Assembly: GCF_014172405.1 (NCBI RefSeq)
Contig: NZ_WNXC01000007.1
Coordinates: forward strand, 62,001 to 126,000
Reading direction: 5' to 3'
Length of the DNA: 64,000 nt
Source of the DNA: Pedobacter gandavensis
GTDB lineage: Bacteria; Bacteroidota; Bacteroidia; Sphingobacteriales; Sphingobacteriaceae
Of the stretch, positions 33,531 to 41,608 are shown piece after piece; position 1 is the first letter of the stretch, and each line of letters opens with the position of its first letter. The notes beneath the pieces are model-generated. The model did not search any database and was not told the DNA's origin. It worked only from the letters and a program-made list of their open reading frames with translations. The translations under genes and the position numbers were made by a program.

Positions 33531-33992
33531 ATGCAATTATTTCACAAGATCTTTGGTAAGAAAAAAAATGAAGTAGATTTATTTTCAAAAACAATAGCGC
33601 AATCTGTAGATATTTTTTTCACTTATTACCAAGAGCCCGGTAAAATTAAAGCTGAAATTAAAAAGATAGCTAAATCTGACCAAGAGGAAATGATGTTGTT
33701 TTTATTTATTCCTCATATATTTTGTCGGTTAACTTTTCCAGAAGTTGAATGGACCGATTATTTCATATGCCCCAATGATAATGGAGAGGAAATCGAAATG
33801 AAATTCTCTGACTCCAACATTTATTCCAAAATGTATACAACTATTAAAAATAATTGGGATGAATATTTAAGTCGTGATATAGGTATGGTTCTATTCCATA
33901 GTGGTGATTTTAAAGCAATAAATCAGATGCTAAATAATGGCTCTAAACTAGAAAATTTGAGTGCGCTACCTCCAAAAATTAGTACGCGCTAG
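33531..33992 (+). CDS. hypothetical protein
   Basis: 153 residues, soluble, no signal peptide or membrane segment, many Lys, Asp, Glu and Phe. The sequence (MQLFHKIFGKKKNEVDLFSK...) has no family that I recognise. The gene is more AT-rich than its neighbours and is flanked by low-coding DNA on both sides, so it may be a recent acquisition. An isolated gene. Confidence 0.7.
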   Translation: MQLFHKIFGKKKNEVDLFSKTIAQSVDIFFTYYQEPGKIKAEIKKIAKSDQEEMMLFLFIPHIFCRLTFPEVEWTDYFICPNDNGEEIEMKFSDSNIYSKMYTTIKNNWDEYLSRDIGMVLFHSGDFKAINQMLNNGSKLENLSALPPKISTR

Positions 33993-34123
33993 TTTCCAAT
34001 TATACATCAATTAGTAATCACTTGAATTACATAGCATTATTGCTCATGAGTGGTTGAATTTGATGCAGAGATTACATTATTCGAGATTCCTCCTGAGGTC
34101 CATTGGTATTTATATTCCAATTC

Positions 34124-34372
34124 ATGACAAAAATAGCCATAGATGCCCCTATCTTTAACCATAAATTCAAGGCAGATAAAACATCACAAATGATCAGATT
34201 AAATAAGGACACCCCATCAGAAGTATTACAGGAAGTGAAAAAAGGTGATTTAGTGACCGATACATTTAGCAAAACTGGTCTGGTAGAAGAGATTGAAACT
34301 ACGGACGACGGCTTATATAGGATCTATAACTTCCATTTGGTCACCGGTAGAACCATTACGATTAAAAAATAA
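34124..34372 (+). CDS. small hypothetical protein
   Basis: 82 residues from the ATG at 34124; a TTG-started frame seven codons longer is less likely. Composition is that of a soluble beta-rich protein: TPSEVLQEVKKGDLVTDTFSKTGLVEEIET...FHLVTGRTITIKK, with a repeated K-G-D-L-V / G-R-T-I-T pattern like a small KOW/SH3-like or phage-tail-like barrel. No family is assigned. Close to the epimerase gene but separated by 78 bases. Confidence 0.6.
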   Translation: MTKIAIDAPIFNHKFKADKTSQMIRLNKDTPSEVLQEVKKGDLVTDTFSKTGLVEEIETTDDGLYRIYNFHLVTGRTITIKK

Positions 34373-34450
34373 TACTCCTCCCGTTTATTGCCTCAATAAG
34401 ACAAGGACAAATGGCACAAAATCAGTACTTTTAAGAAAACCCTGATTGCC

Positions 34451-35545
34451 ATGAAGATCACACATATAGAAATCTATCGCTTTAGCATTCCTATGGTTCC
34501 TTTTGTAATTGCAACCGGAACGATGGATTTCGCGCAGAATGTATTGATCAGAATACATACTGATACTGGAATTTACGGTGTTGGAGAATGCTCTGCCTTT
34601 CCAATGATTGTTGGAGAGAGCCAGGAAACCTGTCTGGCGGTGGCAAAAGTATTTGCTAAAATACTGGTTGGAAAAGATCCGCTTGACATTCCGGAGAGAA
34701 TGAATGATCTCATGGGTTATGCACAAAATGGAACCATTAAAAGTGCCTTTGACATGGCCCTATTTGATATTTCCGCAAAAGAAGCCAAACAACCCTTATA
34801 TCAATTTCTTGGCGGACAAAAGAGGATAGTCGAAACCGACATGACTATTGGTATTGACGAGCCGGAAATTATGGCCAAAGCAGCAATAAAGTACCAGCAA
34901 CAAGGCTGCAATATTTTAAAAATCAAACTTGGCAAAAACATCAAAGAAGATATCGAACGGATTAAACAGATTCGGGAGGGTGTTGGAGAAAATATGAAAA
35001 TCCGTCTGGATGCAAATCAGGGATGGAATTTTGACGATGCACTTTTTGGCTTGGGCAAGCTTGAGGAATACAACATAGAATTCTGTGAACAACCCATGCG
35101 TACCTGGTATGACGATTACTTACCGGAGTTAAACCTGAACTCTCCCGTTAAGATCATGGCCGATGAAAGCTGTTACAACCACCATGATGCACGTAAACTC
35201 ATCAATAGTAAGTCCTGTGACTATCTGAATATAAAATTCGCCAAATCAGGGGGCATCCTGGAGGCGCAAAAGATTCATGAAATTGCCCTTCAAACTGGCA
35301 CGAAATGTATGATTGGCGGGATGTTGGAAAGCAGGATTGCGGCTACTGCAAATCTTCATTTTGCTTTATCCTGTCCGAATATAATCTTCTATGACCTGGA
35401 TACCTGCTTACTTGGACACCTGATTGACCCGGTAATTGGCGGACTAACTTATGATGGCTACTTTTTAGAAGTTCCGGAAAGTCCCGGTATCGGTGCGGAT
35501 GCAGACCCAGCGTTTTTAAAAACCTGCGAACGCTTCTTGATATAA
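34451..35545 (+). CDS. dipeptide epimerase (enolase superfamily)
   Basis: 364 residues. Catalytic layout of muconate-lactonising/dipeptide epimerases: KxK in LKIKLGK near residue 158, metal ligands Asp in RLDANQGW near 188, Glu in EFCEQPMR near 213 and Asp in IMADESC near 240, and the second base Lys in NIKFAKSGG near 265. A DxD near residue 317 (FYDLDTC) is a dipeptide-epimerase feature. It likely epimerises L-Ala-D/L-Glu or a similar dipeptide from cell-wall recycling. The product is inferred, not shown. Next to a MarR gene, no terminator seen between. Confidence 0.82.
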   Translation: MKITHIEIYRFSIPMVPFVIATGTMDFAQNVLIRIHTDTGIYGVGECSAFPMIVGESQETCLAVAKVFAKILVGKDPLDIPERMNDLMGYAQNGTIKSAFDMALFDISAKEAKQPLYQFLGGQKRIVETDMTIGIDEPEIMAKAAIKYQQQGCNILKIKLGKNIKEDIERIKQIREGVGENMKIRLDANQGWNFDDALFGLGKLEEYNIEFCEQPMRTWYDDYLPELNLNSPVKIMADESCYNHHDARKLINSKSCDYLNIKFAKSGGILEAQKIHEIALQTGTKCMIGGMLESRIAATANLHFALSCPNIIFYDLDTCLLGHLIDPVIGGLTYDGYFLEVPESPGIGADADPAFLKTCERFLI

Positions 35546-35673
35546 CCATCCAAATAGCGCTACACCAAGACCATTCCTGCCATTTTACATTAATACCTAA
35601 TTTTTACCAGAATAAAATTCAATAATTCCCGTATAAACACCTCTTGATATTTTTAATCAATTTCATTAATTTG

Positions 35674-35688
35674 GTAAACTTAGTTTAC
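35674..35688. promoter_or_regulatory. palindromic operator GTAAACT-T-AGTTTAC
   Basis: Perfect 7-base arms with a single central base, ending 17 bases before the MarR ATG at 35705, just where an autoregulating MarR dimer would bind. A near -7 box (TAATTTG) lies immediately upstream at 35668-35673. Confidence 0.6.
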
Positions 35689-35704
35689 AAACACCACCAC
35701 ATTG

Positions 35705-36178
35705 ATGATAGACTACCATAAACAAGCTGTGTTATTTCAACAGCTATACGTCCTCAAAAAATTAACAGACGACTGGGGCGAGAAAAATATATGCCCTCTG
35801 CACCAGCCACACTTCAACATGGCCTTTATGCCCTTTTTTATGGCTGTTGGACTAGAAGGTAGGTCAAGCAGTGCAATTGCAGCAGCACTTAAAGTGAGCA
35901 GACAAGCTACCGGTAAGATTATGAAGGAGCTAGAACAGAACGGGCTTATTAAAGTAGAAAAAAGTAGAACCGATGCCCGTTCCAATCTGCTTCAACTGAC
36001 TGAAGATGGACGTAATTTCTATCTACAAGTGGCGCAACAAGCAAGTTTACTCACCAGTAAATATGAAAAGTTGATTGGAAAAAAGCAATTGGAAATGATG
36101 ACTGAAACTATGGAAAAGATGATTCACTTCCATGAAAAATTACATCAATGCCATCTGATGGGTGGCACCCATGGCTAG
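35705..36178 (+). CDS. MarR-family transcriptional regulator
   Basis: 157 residues from the ATG at 35705; a TTG one codon earlier is possible. Winged-helix DNA-binding region with AIAAALKVSRQATGKIMKELEQNGLIKVEKSRTDARSNLLQLTEDG near residues 55-105. Helices before and after form the dimer interface. The His-rich C terminus (HFHEKLHQCHLMGGTHG) could sense a metal or be incidental. It probably autoregulates via the palindrome upstream; targets are unknown. Confidence 0.85.
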   Translation: MIDYHKQAVLFQQLYVLKKLTDDWGEKNICPLHQPHFNMAFMPFFMAVGLEGRSSSAIAAALKVSRQATGKIMKELEQNGLIKVEKSRTDARSNLLQLTEDGRNFYLQVAQQASLLTSKYEKLIGKKQLEMMTETMEKMIHFHEKLHQCHLMGGTHG

Positions 36179-36190
36179 TAAAATAACGAC

Positions 36191-37111
36191 TTAGTAACTG
36201 AGGATTTTAGGAATCCTCAGTCGCTCAAACGCAGTACTATCCCCATTAAACGCATTGAAATCTACCACATGATTGATCCCGGTAATTCTGGCCTTATCAG
36301 AATGTTGCCAGAAGAACCAATTGGTATCCTTGCTTACTTTCAACTTTGCCTGGTGATAGTGTGCAATCCATAGCGGATATTCATCAAAATGCCCTTTCAG
36401 GTAATCTCTATAAAAAGTAAGGCCCGAATAAATAATCGGTTTTACTTTAGTCTTTTTCTCTACATAACTGATAAATTCTTTTAGTTCCTTACGCATATCT
36501 GCAGGATCTACACCATTCAACTGCTCAATATCTACAACCGGGGGTAAATCCCCTTCTTCAAACTTCACGGTTTGCAGAAAAAATTTGGCTTGCCATTCTC
36601 CCGACTTCTGTGCTCTAAAAAAATGATAGGCTCCACAAATAACGCCTGCCTTTGCCGCTTCTCTCCAGTTGCGTTGAAAATATGGGTCTACGCTTAAAAT
36701 CCCTTCTGTAGCCTTAATAAAAGCAAATTTCACCTGTACCTCATCCTCTTTCATTGCTTTTACCTTGCGCCAATCGATCTTCCCCTGATAATAAGAAACA
36801 TCAATACCATGAATCGAGTGCATTTTGGGAATTTTAATATCAAAACTGCTATAGGTACGGTAATTCGGATCCTGTCCCCAGTCCTTCACCCAGCGCCAGG
36901 TAGAACTAAACCCTTTAATGATATAACCATAATAAAATGGCGACAATAGAATCAACATAAGCCCAACGATAGCAAACTTCCACTCCAAAGCCAATGGCTT
37001 TTTCTTCTTTACGACTTTACGCTTTACGGCAGGCTTCTTTCTAGGTGCAGCCGGCTTTCTTGCAACAGGTGTTTTTTTTAGTAAAGGAGAATTTGGGGGT
37101 ACTAAAGGCAT
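36191..37111 (-). CDS. GH25 lysozyme-like protein, membrane anchored
   Basis: 306 residues from ATG 37111; a TTG frame five codons longer would begin in the terminator. Residues 1-42 are basic and Pro/Lys-rich, a TM helix follows (44-64), so the catalytic domain faces the periplasm. The GH25 domain starts HGIDVSYYQGKIDW (Asp104) and includes FIKATEG, VICGAYHFFRA and VVDIEQLNG (DxE catalytic pair) and ends WQHSDKARITGINHVVDFNAF. GH25 cuts the MurNAc-GlcNAc bond of peptidoglycan. Downstream of the M20 gene terminator, so transcription needs read-through or a hidden promoter. Confidence 0.87.
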   Translation of the reverse strand: MPLVPPNSPLLKKTPVARKPAAPRKKPAVKRKVVKKKKPLALEWKFAIVGLMLILLSPFYYGYIIKGFSSTWRWVKDWGQDPNYRTYSSFDIKIPKMHSIHGIDVSYYQGKIDWRKVKAMKEDEVQVKFAFIKATEGILSVDPYFQRNWREAAKAGVICGAYHFFRAQKSGEWQAKFFLQTVKFEEGDLPPVVDIEQLNGVDPADMRKELKEFISYVEKKTKVKPIIYSGLTFYRDYLKGHFDEYPLWIAHYHQAKLKVSKDTNWFFWQHSDKARITGINHVVDFNAFNGDSTAFERLRIPKILSY

Positions 37112-37124
37112 GGTGTAAAAATAC

Positions 37125-37153
37125 AAAAGGGCAGCCGATTTGGCTGCCCTTTT
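37125..37153 (-). terminator. terminator of M20 peptidase gene
   Basis: AAAAGGGCAGCC/GGCTGCCCTTTT, 12-bp stem with a 5-base loop; on the minus strand followed by TTTTGTATTTTT. The GH25 ATG is 14 bases past it. Confidence 0.88.
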
Positions 37154-37188
37154 TTGAATAACTATTTATTCGATTTAGAATCAAGCGT

Positions 37189-38559
37189 TTATTTACTCAA
37201 CTCCGCGAAATATTTATGGAATAAAGGCAATGTCTCAATTCCTTTGTAATAATTAAAGATGTCATATTTCTCATTTGGAGAGTGCAAAGCATCGCTATCT
37301 AGTCCGAATCCTAACAATACTGATTTAATCCCTAAAGCGCTTTCAAACAAAGCTACAATTGGAATACTACCACCACCTCTTGTAGGGATTGGTTTTTTAC
37401 CAAATGAATCCAGGATCGCCTGTTCAGCTGCGCGATAAGCAACGCTATCTGTTGGGGTTACTACCGGTTCACCACCATGATGTGCGGTAACTTTTACCTT
37501 CACATAATCAGGAGCAATGCTTTCAAAATGTTTTGCAAAAATTTCAGAGATCTCCTCAGAAGTCTGATTAGGAACTAAACGCATAGAGATCTTAGCATTG
37601 GCTTTAGAAGGCAATACTGTTTTGGCACCTTCACCTGTGTAACCGCTCCAGATACCGTTTACTTCTAAAGTTGGTCTTGTTCCAGTACGTTCCAGGGTAG
37701 AATAACCTTTTTCACCCCATTCTGCACCGATCTCCAAGTCTTCTTTATATTCATTCAAGTCGAATGGTGCTGAATTTAAAGCCGCTTTTTCTGCCTCAGT
37801 CAATTCTACTACCTTATCATAAAATGCAGGAATTGTAATGTGGTTATTTTCATCATGCAGAGAGGCAATCAGTTTACATAGGATTGTTGCCGGGTTAGCC
37901 ACAGCACCACCATATACACCTGAGTGTAAATCACGGTTAGGACCAACAACCTCCACTTCCATATAAGCCAAACCACGAAGTCCGGTTTCAATAGAAGGGT
38001 TTTCCATGCTGATCATAGAAGTATCAGAAATCAATACCACATCTGCTTTTAAGCGCTCGGTATTTGCTTTTACAAACACACCTAAATTTGCAGAACCTAC
38101 TTCTTCCTCTCCTTCGATCATGAACTTCACGTTACAAGCCAAAGTATTGGTTTTCATCATCAGCTCAAAAGCCTTTACATGCATGTAGAACTGACCTTTA
38201 TCATCACAGGCACCACGTGCATAGATCTTACCATCACGTACTGTTGGCTCAAAAGGAGGCGTTTTCCAAAGCTCCAAAGGATCTGCTGGTTGCACGTCAT
38301 AATGACCATAAATTAAAACGGTAGGCAATTTTGCATCAATGATTTTCTCACCATATACAATAGGATAGCCTGCTGTTTCACAGATTTCAACATTATCCGC
38401 ACCAGCTTCTTTCAGTTTCTCAGCTACAAAATCAGCTGTCTTCAATACATCACCTTTATATTTAGGATCTGCACTTACTGATGGAAAACGTAACAGTTCA
38501 AACAATTCGTCTAAAAAACGTTGTTTGTTGTCTTCTACATATTTTTTAATCTCTTGCAT
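37189..38559 (-). CDS. M20 family dipeptidase
   Basis: 456 residues. Metal-site motifs: GHYDVQPAD near residue 85 with the first His and Asp ligands, ARGACDDKGQ near residue 115 with the bridging Asp, EGEEEVGS near residue 150 with the catalytic and ligand Glu, a His ligand in DLHSGVYGG near residue 215 and the C-terminal ligand His in GLDSDALHSPNEKY. It is of the carboxypeptidase G2/dipeptidase M20 type and cytosolic. Single gene bounded by terminators. Confidence 0.9.
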   Translation of the reverse strand: MQEIKKYVEDNKQRFLDELFELLRFPSVSADPKYKGDVLKTADFVAEKLKEAGADNVEICETAGYPIVYGEKIIDAKLPTVLIYGHYDVQPADPLELWKTPPFEPTVRDGKIYARGACDDKGQFYMHVKAFELMMKTNTLACNVKFMIEGEEEVGSANLGVFVKANTERLKADVVLISDTSMISMENPSIETGLRGLAYMEVEVVGPNRDLHSGVYGGAVANPATILCKLIASLHDENNHITIPAFYDKVVELTEAEKAALNSAPFDLNEYKEDLEIGAEWGEKGYSTLERTGTRPTLEVNGIWSGYTGEGAKTVLPSKANAKISMRLVPNQTSEEISEIFAKHFESIAPDYVKVKVTAHHGGEPVVTPTDSVAYRAAEQAILDSFGKKPIPTRGGGSIPIVALFESALGIKSVLLGFGLDSDALHSPNEKYDIFNYYKGIETLPLFHKYFAELSK

Positions 38560-38632
38560 AACAAATGGTTATTTAACGCTATAATTTGAGTCGATAAAAC
38601 TAGAAAAATTTATTCTGAAAAGCGCATAAAAA

Positions 38633-38661
38633 AACCCTTATTAATATCATTAATAAGGGTT
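38633..38661 (-). terminator. terminator of unknown gene
   Basis: AACCCTTATTAAT/ATTAATAAGGGTT, a perfect 13-bp stem with a 3-base loop, followed on the minus strand by seven T. Confidence 0.85.
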
Positions 38662-38679
38662 AGATAAAGGAAAATTCCC

Positions 38680-39225
38680 TTACAAACTCTTTTGCAAGCC
38701 AACCAAGTCAGTGACCAACTGATCTCTAAGTGCAAGGAAATCATAGTTTACGAAATCACAAGAATACTTTCTGAAGGCCATTTTATACCCGATTGTAAAT
38801 TCTCCCATTTCATAAGTACTGTCCTTAATTGCGGTATCCAACTCGCCATCGTTTTCTGCAATACGCAAACCTTCAATAAGTTCATTGAAGATATATTTCT
38901 TATCTTCTCTATGCGCGTCCGTGCTATATATAAAAGTGAATAAAGCTTCAGAGTAAACTCGAATGGACTCCATCACATTAATGTGATCAGAAATCGCTTT
39001 TTTCAGTCCCTTATTAATTTTCTCTTTTATTTCTGTTTCTGGTCCGGATACAGCTTCCGCATCTTCCTTCATCAGTTCTGACTTATATTCTTTTAGGGAA
39101 TCAATACCCAAAAACGTCAATTTAACACCACCATCCACACTATCAATAAAAGCAGGTGCTACTATCTTTCCCTCAAAATCAGCCAAATGAACACCTATAA
39201 CATCTACTTCAATTTCTAACTTCAT
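38680..39225 (-). CDS. hypothetical protein
   Basis: 181 residues from ATG 39225 (MKLEIEVDVIGVHLADFEGKIVAP); the longest frame adds 14 poor codons. The N-terminal part is a small beta domain, the rest is strongly acidic and helical (residues 60-175). No family recognised, no membrane segments and no signal peptide. It is monocistronic and ends at a strong terminator. Confidence 0.7.
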   Translation of the reverse strand: MKLEIEVDVIGVHLADFEGKIVAPAFIDSVDGGVKLTFLGIDSLKEYKSELMKEDAEAVSGPETEIKEKINKGLKKAISDHINVMESIRVYSEALFTFIYSTDAHREDKKYIFNELIEGLRIAENDGELDTAIKDSTYEMGEFTIGYKMAFRKYSCDFVNYDFLALRDQLVTDLVGLQKSL

Positions 39226-39326
39226 AAAAAATTTTTTATAAAAATATGAAAATAAACACAAATCCACCTGAGCCCTGCCATAAGAATAATTTATTAACTT
39301 CGTTTCGAACGCTATTTTAAAACAAA

Positions 39327-39938
39327 ATGCAAGATTTTACGAACGAGAATTTAGACCTAAGCCGACTACCAAAATATGAGACCGTGACGCTTAGTGAGCT
39401 TCATAAGAACTATTGGAAGGTCATCTTGTTAAACATCGCTGTCTTTATGCTCTTTTTAGGGCTGGCCAGCTACTTACTGTTTTTCTTGTTAAAATCATCA
39501 AATCCTGAGCCCTATCTATTTATTGGTGGATATCTCCTGTTTGGGATCCTCCTGGTGATGTTTTATGCCATCAGTATAAAGAAAAGAGGCTATGCGATCC
39601 GGGAAAAAGACCTGATTTATAAAAGTGGTATTGTTTCCATTTCGACATCCGTTATTCCTTTCAGCAGGATCCAACACATTACCCTCAATGAAGGTATATT
39701 TTCCAGAATGTTTAACTTGGCAGCTTTACACATTTACACTGCTGGCGGCATTTCAGGAAACATTGTGATCCCTGGATTGGATATTGAACTCGCCAAATCT
39801 ATTAAAGAAGAACTGACCAAACAAGTTAACCATCAAGATACCCCCACCCCCCATCAAAATTCAAAAGAACACAGTTTAGAAAAGTCGCAGAAAAATAATG
39901 ATCATCAAGAGTTAAGCAAGGATCATGATGGAAACTAA
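39327..39938 (+). CDS. PH domain protein, YdbS-like
   Basis: 203 residues: two membrane helices (about 30-50 and 60-80), then a bacterial PH domain (bPH2/DUF304) with SISTSVIPFSRIQHITLNEGIFSRMFNL, and a Gln/Glu/His-rich tail after residue 165. It overlaps the start of the next gene by 14 bases. YdbS and YdbT form an envelope pair in Bacillus that affects antibiotic resistance; membrane-associated, biochemical role unknown. Confidence 0.82.
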   Translation: MQDFTNENLDLSRLPKYETVTLSELHKNYWKVILLNIAVFMLFLGLASYLLFFLLKSSNPEPYLFIGGYLLFGILLVMFYAISIKKRGYAIREKDLIYKSGIVSISTSVIPFSRIQHITLNEGIFSRMFNLAALHIYTAGGISGNIVIPGLDIELAKSIKEELTKQVNHQDTPTPHQNSKEHSLEKSQKNNDHQELSKDHDGN

Positions 39939-41487
39939 TTTCTCCGCACCGAAAAGGCAATCAGCGATGGGCGTTCTCATTATGTTCCTTAGTCACCTGC
40001 AACATAGTATTCGGGCCCTGATCATTCCGATCCTGGTGCTCGTTATTAAATCTAAAAGCATTACTCAGGGCTACATCCTATTCGGAATTTTGCTTTTCCT
40101 GATCACTCTTGCCATTTATTCATACCTCAGCTACTTAAAATTTACTTTTTTCCTCGATGAAGAGAAACAAGAGTTTATCATCCAGAAGGGTATTTTTAAT
40201 AGGGAAAACCTGATCATCAGGCTTGATAAAATCCAACAAGTAAACATCAATCAGTCGCTTATCCAAAGAATTGTTGGGGTTTATAGCCTGGAAATTGATA
40301 CCGCGGGGAGCGATAAAAAAGAAGCCAGCATCAAGGCCATAGACCATCAGTCTGCCACCATACTACGGGAAAAACTACTGGCTAGAACCTATCAGACAGC
40401 GAATGGTCATTCCCATACAGAGCAGTCTAATCTTTCGGAACCTGATCATATCGGTGCCGATGTAAATGAGCCAGTTTCGCAAAGTAGAAATATTCAGCCA
40501 TTATTAAAACTAAGTAGTTCCAGCCTATTAAAAATAGGCTTAACCTCCAATTATGGAGCAAGCATTGCACTATTGACCGGTTTTATCTTTGCCATCATCG
40601 AGGCTACAAGAAATTATACTGAAGCTTTTCAACTAGAGCAAAATCCCATCAGCCAGTTATCAACCAAAGGATTGGGTTTAATTTCGCTGTGTATACTTCT
40701 GGTTATTGCTTTATTGATTGTTTTGGGTACTAACCTGATCAGAACCTTCGTTAAATACTTCGACTTCGAGATCAGGAGAGAAAAAAACTTCTTATCTATC
40801 AACTCTGGACTTTTTGACAAGAAACATACCTTATTGAAGCCTGCACGCGTACAAATCAGCAGTTATAGTCAGAATTACTTTCAAAAGAAACTAAATCTCA
40901 TCAATTTAAGATTCAAACAGGCGGCTTTCAGCACAGCCGCGGAAGCCGATCAAGACAATAAAAAGCACGATATCGAGATTCCTGGATGTGATGAAAAGGA
41001 AAGAAATGAAATCCTTAAAATGATCTACAACCAGCTTCCGGTTCAGGGAAAGCTTTTTATTCCGAACTATAGGTTTTTATTCCTCATGGTAATGTTGCGA
41101 ATCGTGATTCCAGCACTTGTTTTTTCAGGCATAGCTACATCCTACCCTCCATTGCGGGAGTACTTATATTGGATTATTCCTTACGCCATTTTGGTAGGGA
41201 TTGGGCTATACTTTGAGTATGCCCATCATCGCCTTTATGTATCGGAAGAATTCATCATCAAAAAAAGCGGCATCTGGGACATAGAGTACCAAACGCTAGA
41301 GCCACATAAAATTCAAAAGATAACCACAAAACAATATTTCTGGCATAAAAAAGCAGATATTGGACATTTAATCCTACATACTGCTGCTGGCACCTTACAT
41401 TTTAAGTATGGAAAGTATGCCGATATTCATCGTATGGTAAACTATTGGTTATATAAAGTAGAGTCGGGCAAAAAAGATTGGATGTAA
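39925..41487 (+). CDS. PH domain protein, YdbT-like
   Basis: 520 residues with about six membrane helices (pairs near 15-60, 205-280 and 385-430) and three soluble bPH2 domains after them (near 70-150, 285-360 and 435-510). IQQVNINQSLIQRIVGVYSLEIDTAG is the typical PH-domain strand segment. It starts inside the YdbS-like gene, so coupled translation is likely. The protein may contact lipids or other envelope proteins through its PH domains. Confidence 0.85.
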   Translation: MMETNFSAPKRQSAMGVLIMFLSHLQHSIRALIIPILVLVIKSKSITQGYILFGILLFLITLAIYSYLSYLKFTFFLDEEKQEFIIQKGIFNRENLIIRLDKIQQVNINQSLIQRIVGVYSLEIDTAGSDKKEASIKAIDHQSATILREKLLARTYQTANGHSHTEQSNLSEPDHIGADVNEPVSQSRNIQPLLKLSSSSLLKIGLTSNYGASIALLTGFIFAIIEATRNYTEAFQLEQNPISQLSTKGLGLISLCILLVIALLIVLGTNLIRTFVKYFDFEIRREKNFLSINSGLFDKKHTLLKPARVQISSYSQNYFQKKLNLINLRFKQAAFSTAAEADQDNKKHDIEIPGCDEKERNEILKMIYNQLPVQGKLFIPNYRFLFLMVMLRIVIPALVFSGIATSYPPLREYLYWIIPYAILVGIGLYFEYAHHRLYVSEEFIIKKSGIWDIEYQTLEPHKIQKITTKQYFWHKKADIGHLILHTAAGTLHFKYGKYADIHRMVNYWLYKVESGKKDWM

Positions 41488-41511
41488 CTCCAATAAGAGA
41501 CATAGTTTTCT

Positions 41512-41519
41512 TATTTTTG
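41512..41519 (+). promoter_or_regulatory. -7 promoter box of pcrA/uvrD gene
   Basis: TATTTTTG, an exact TAnnTTTG, about 90 bases before the TTG start at 41609, leaving a leader of about 85 bases. Confidence 0.55.
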
Positions 41520-41608
41520 TCCGAATGTAGCAGGGCCAACCTCAGGGGAAGCCGACAACGATACATGGTTTAAACAATACCTTTAAAAAGCAGAAACAGG
41601 ATAGCATT

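Noticed and set aside
34385..34726. 113-codon minus-strand frame
   Set aside because: Antisense shadow of the dipeptide epimerase gene, which has clear motifs.
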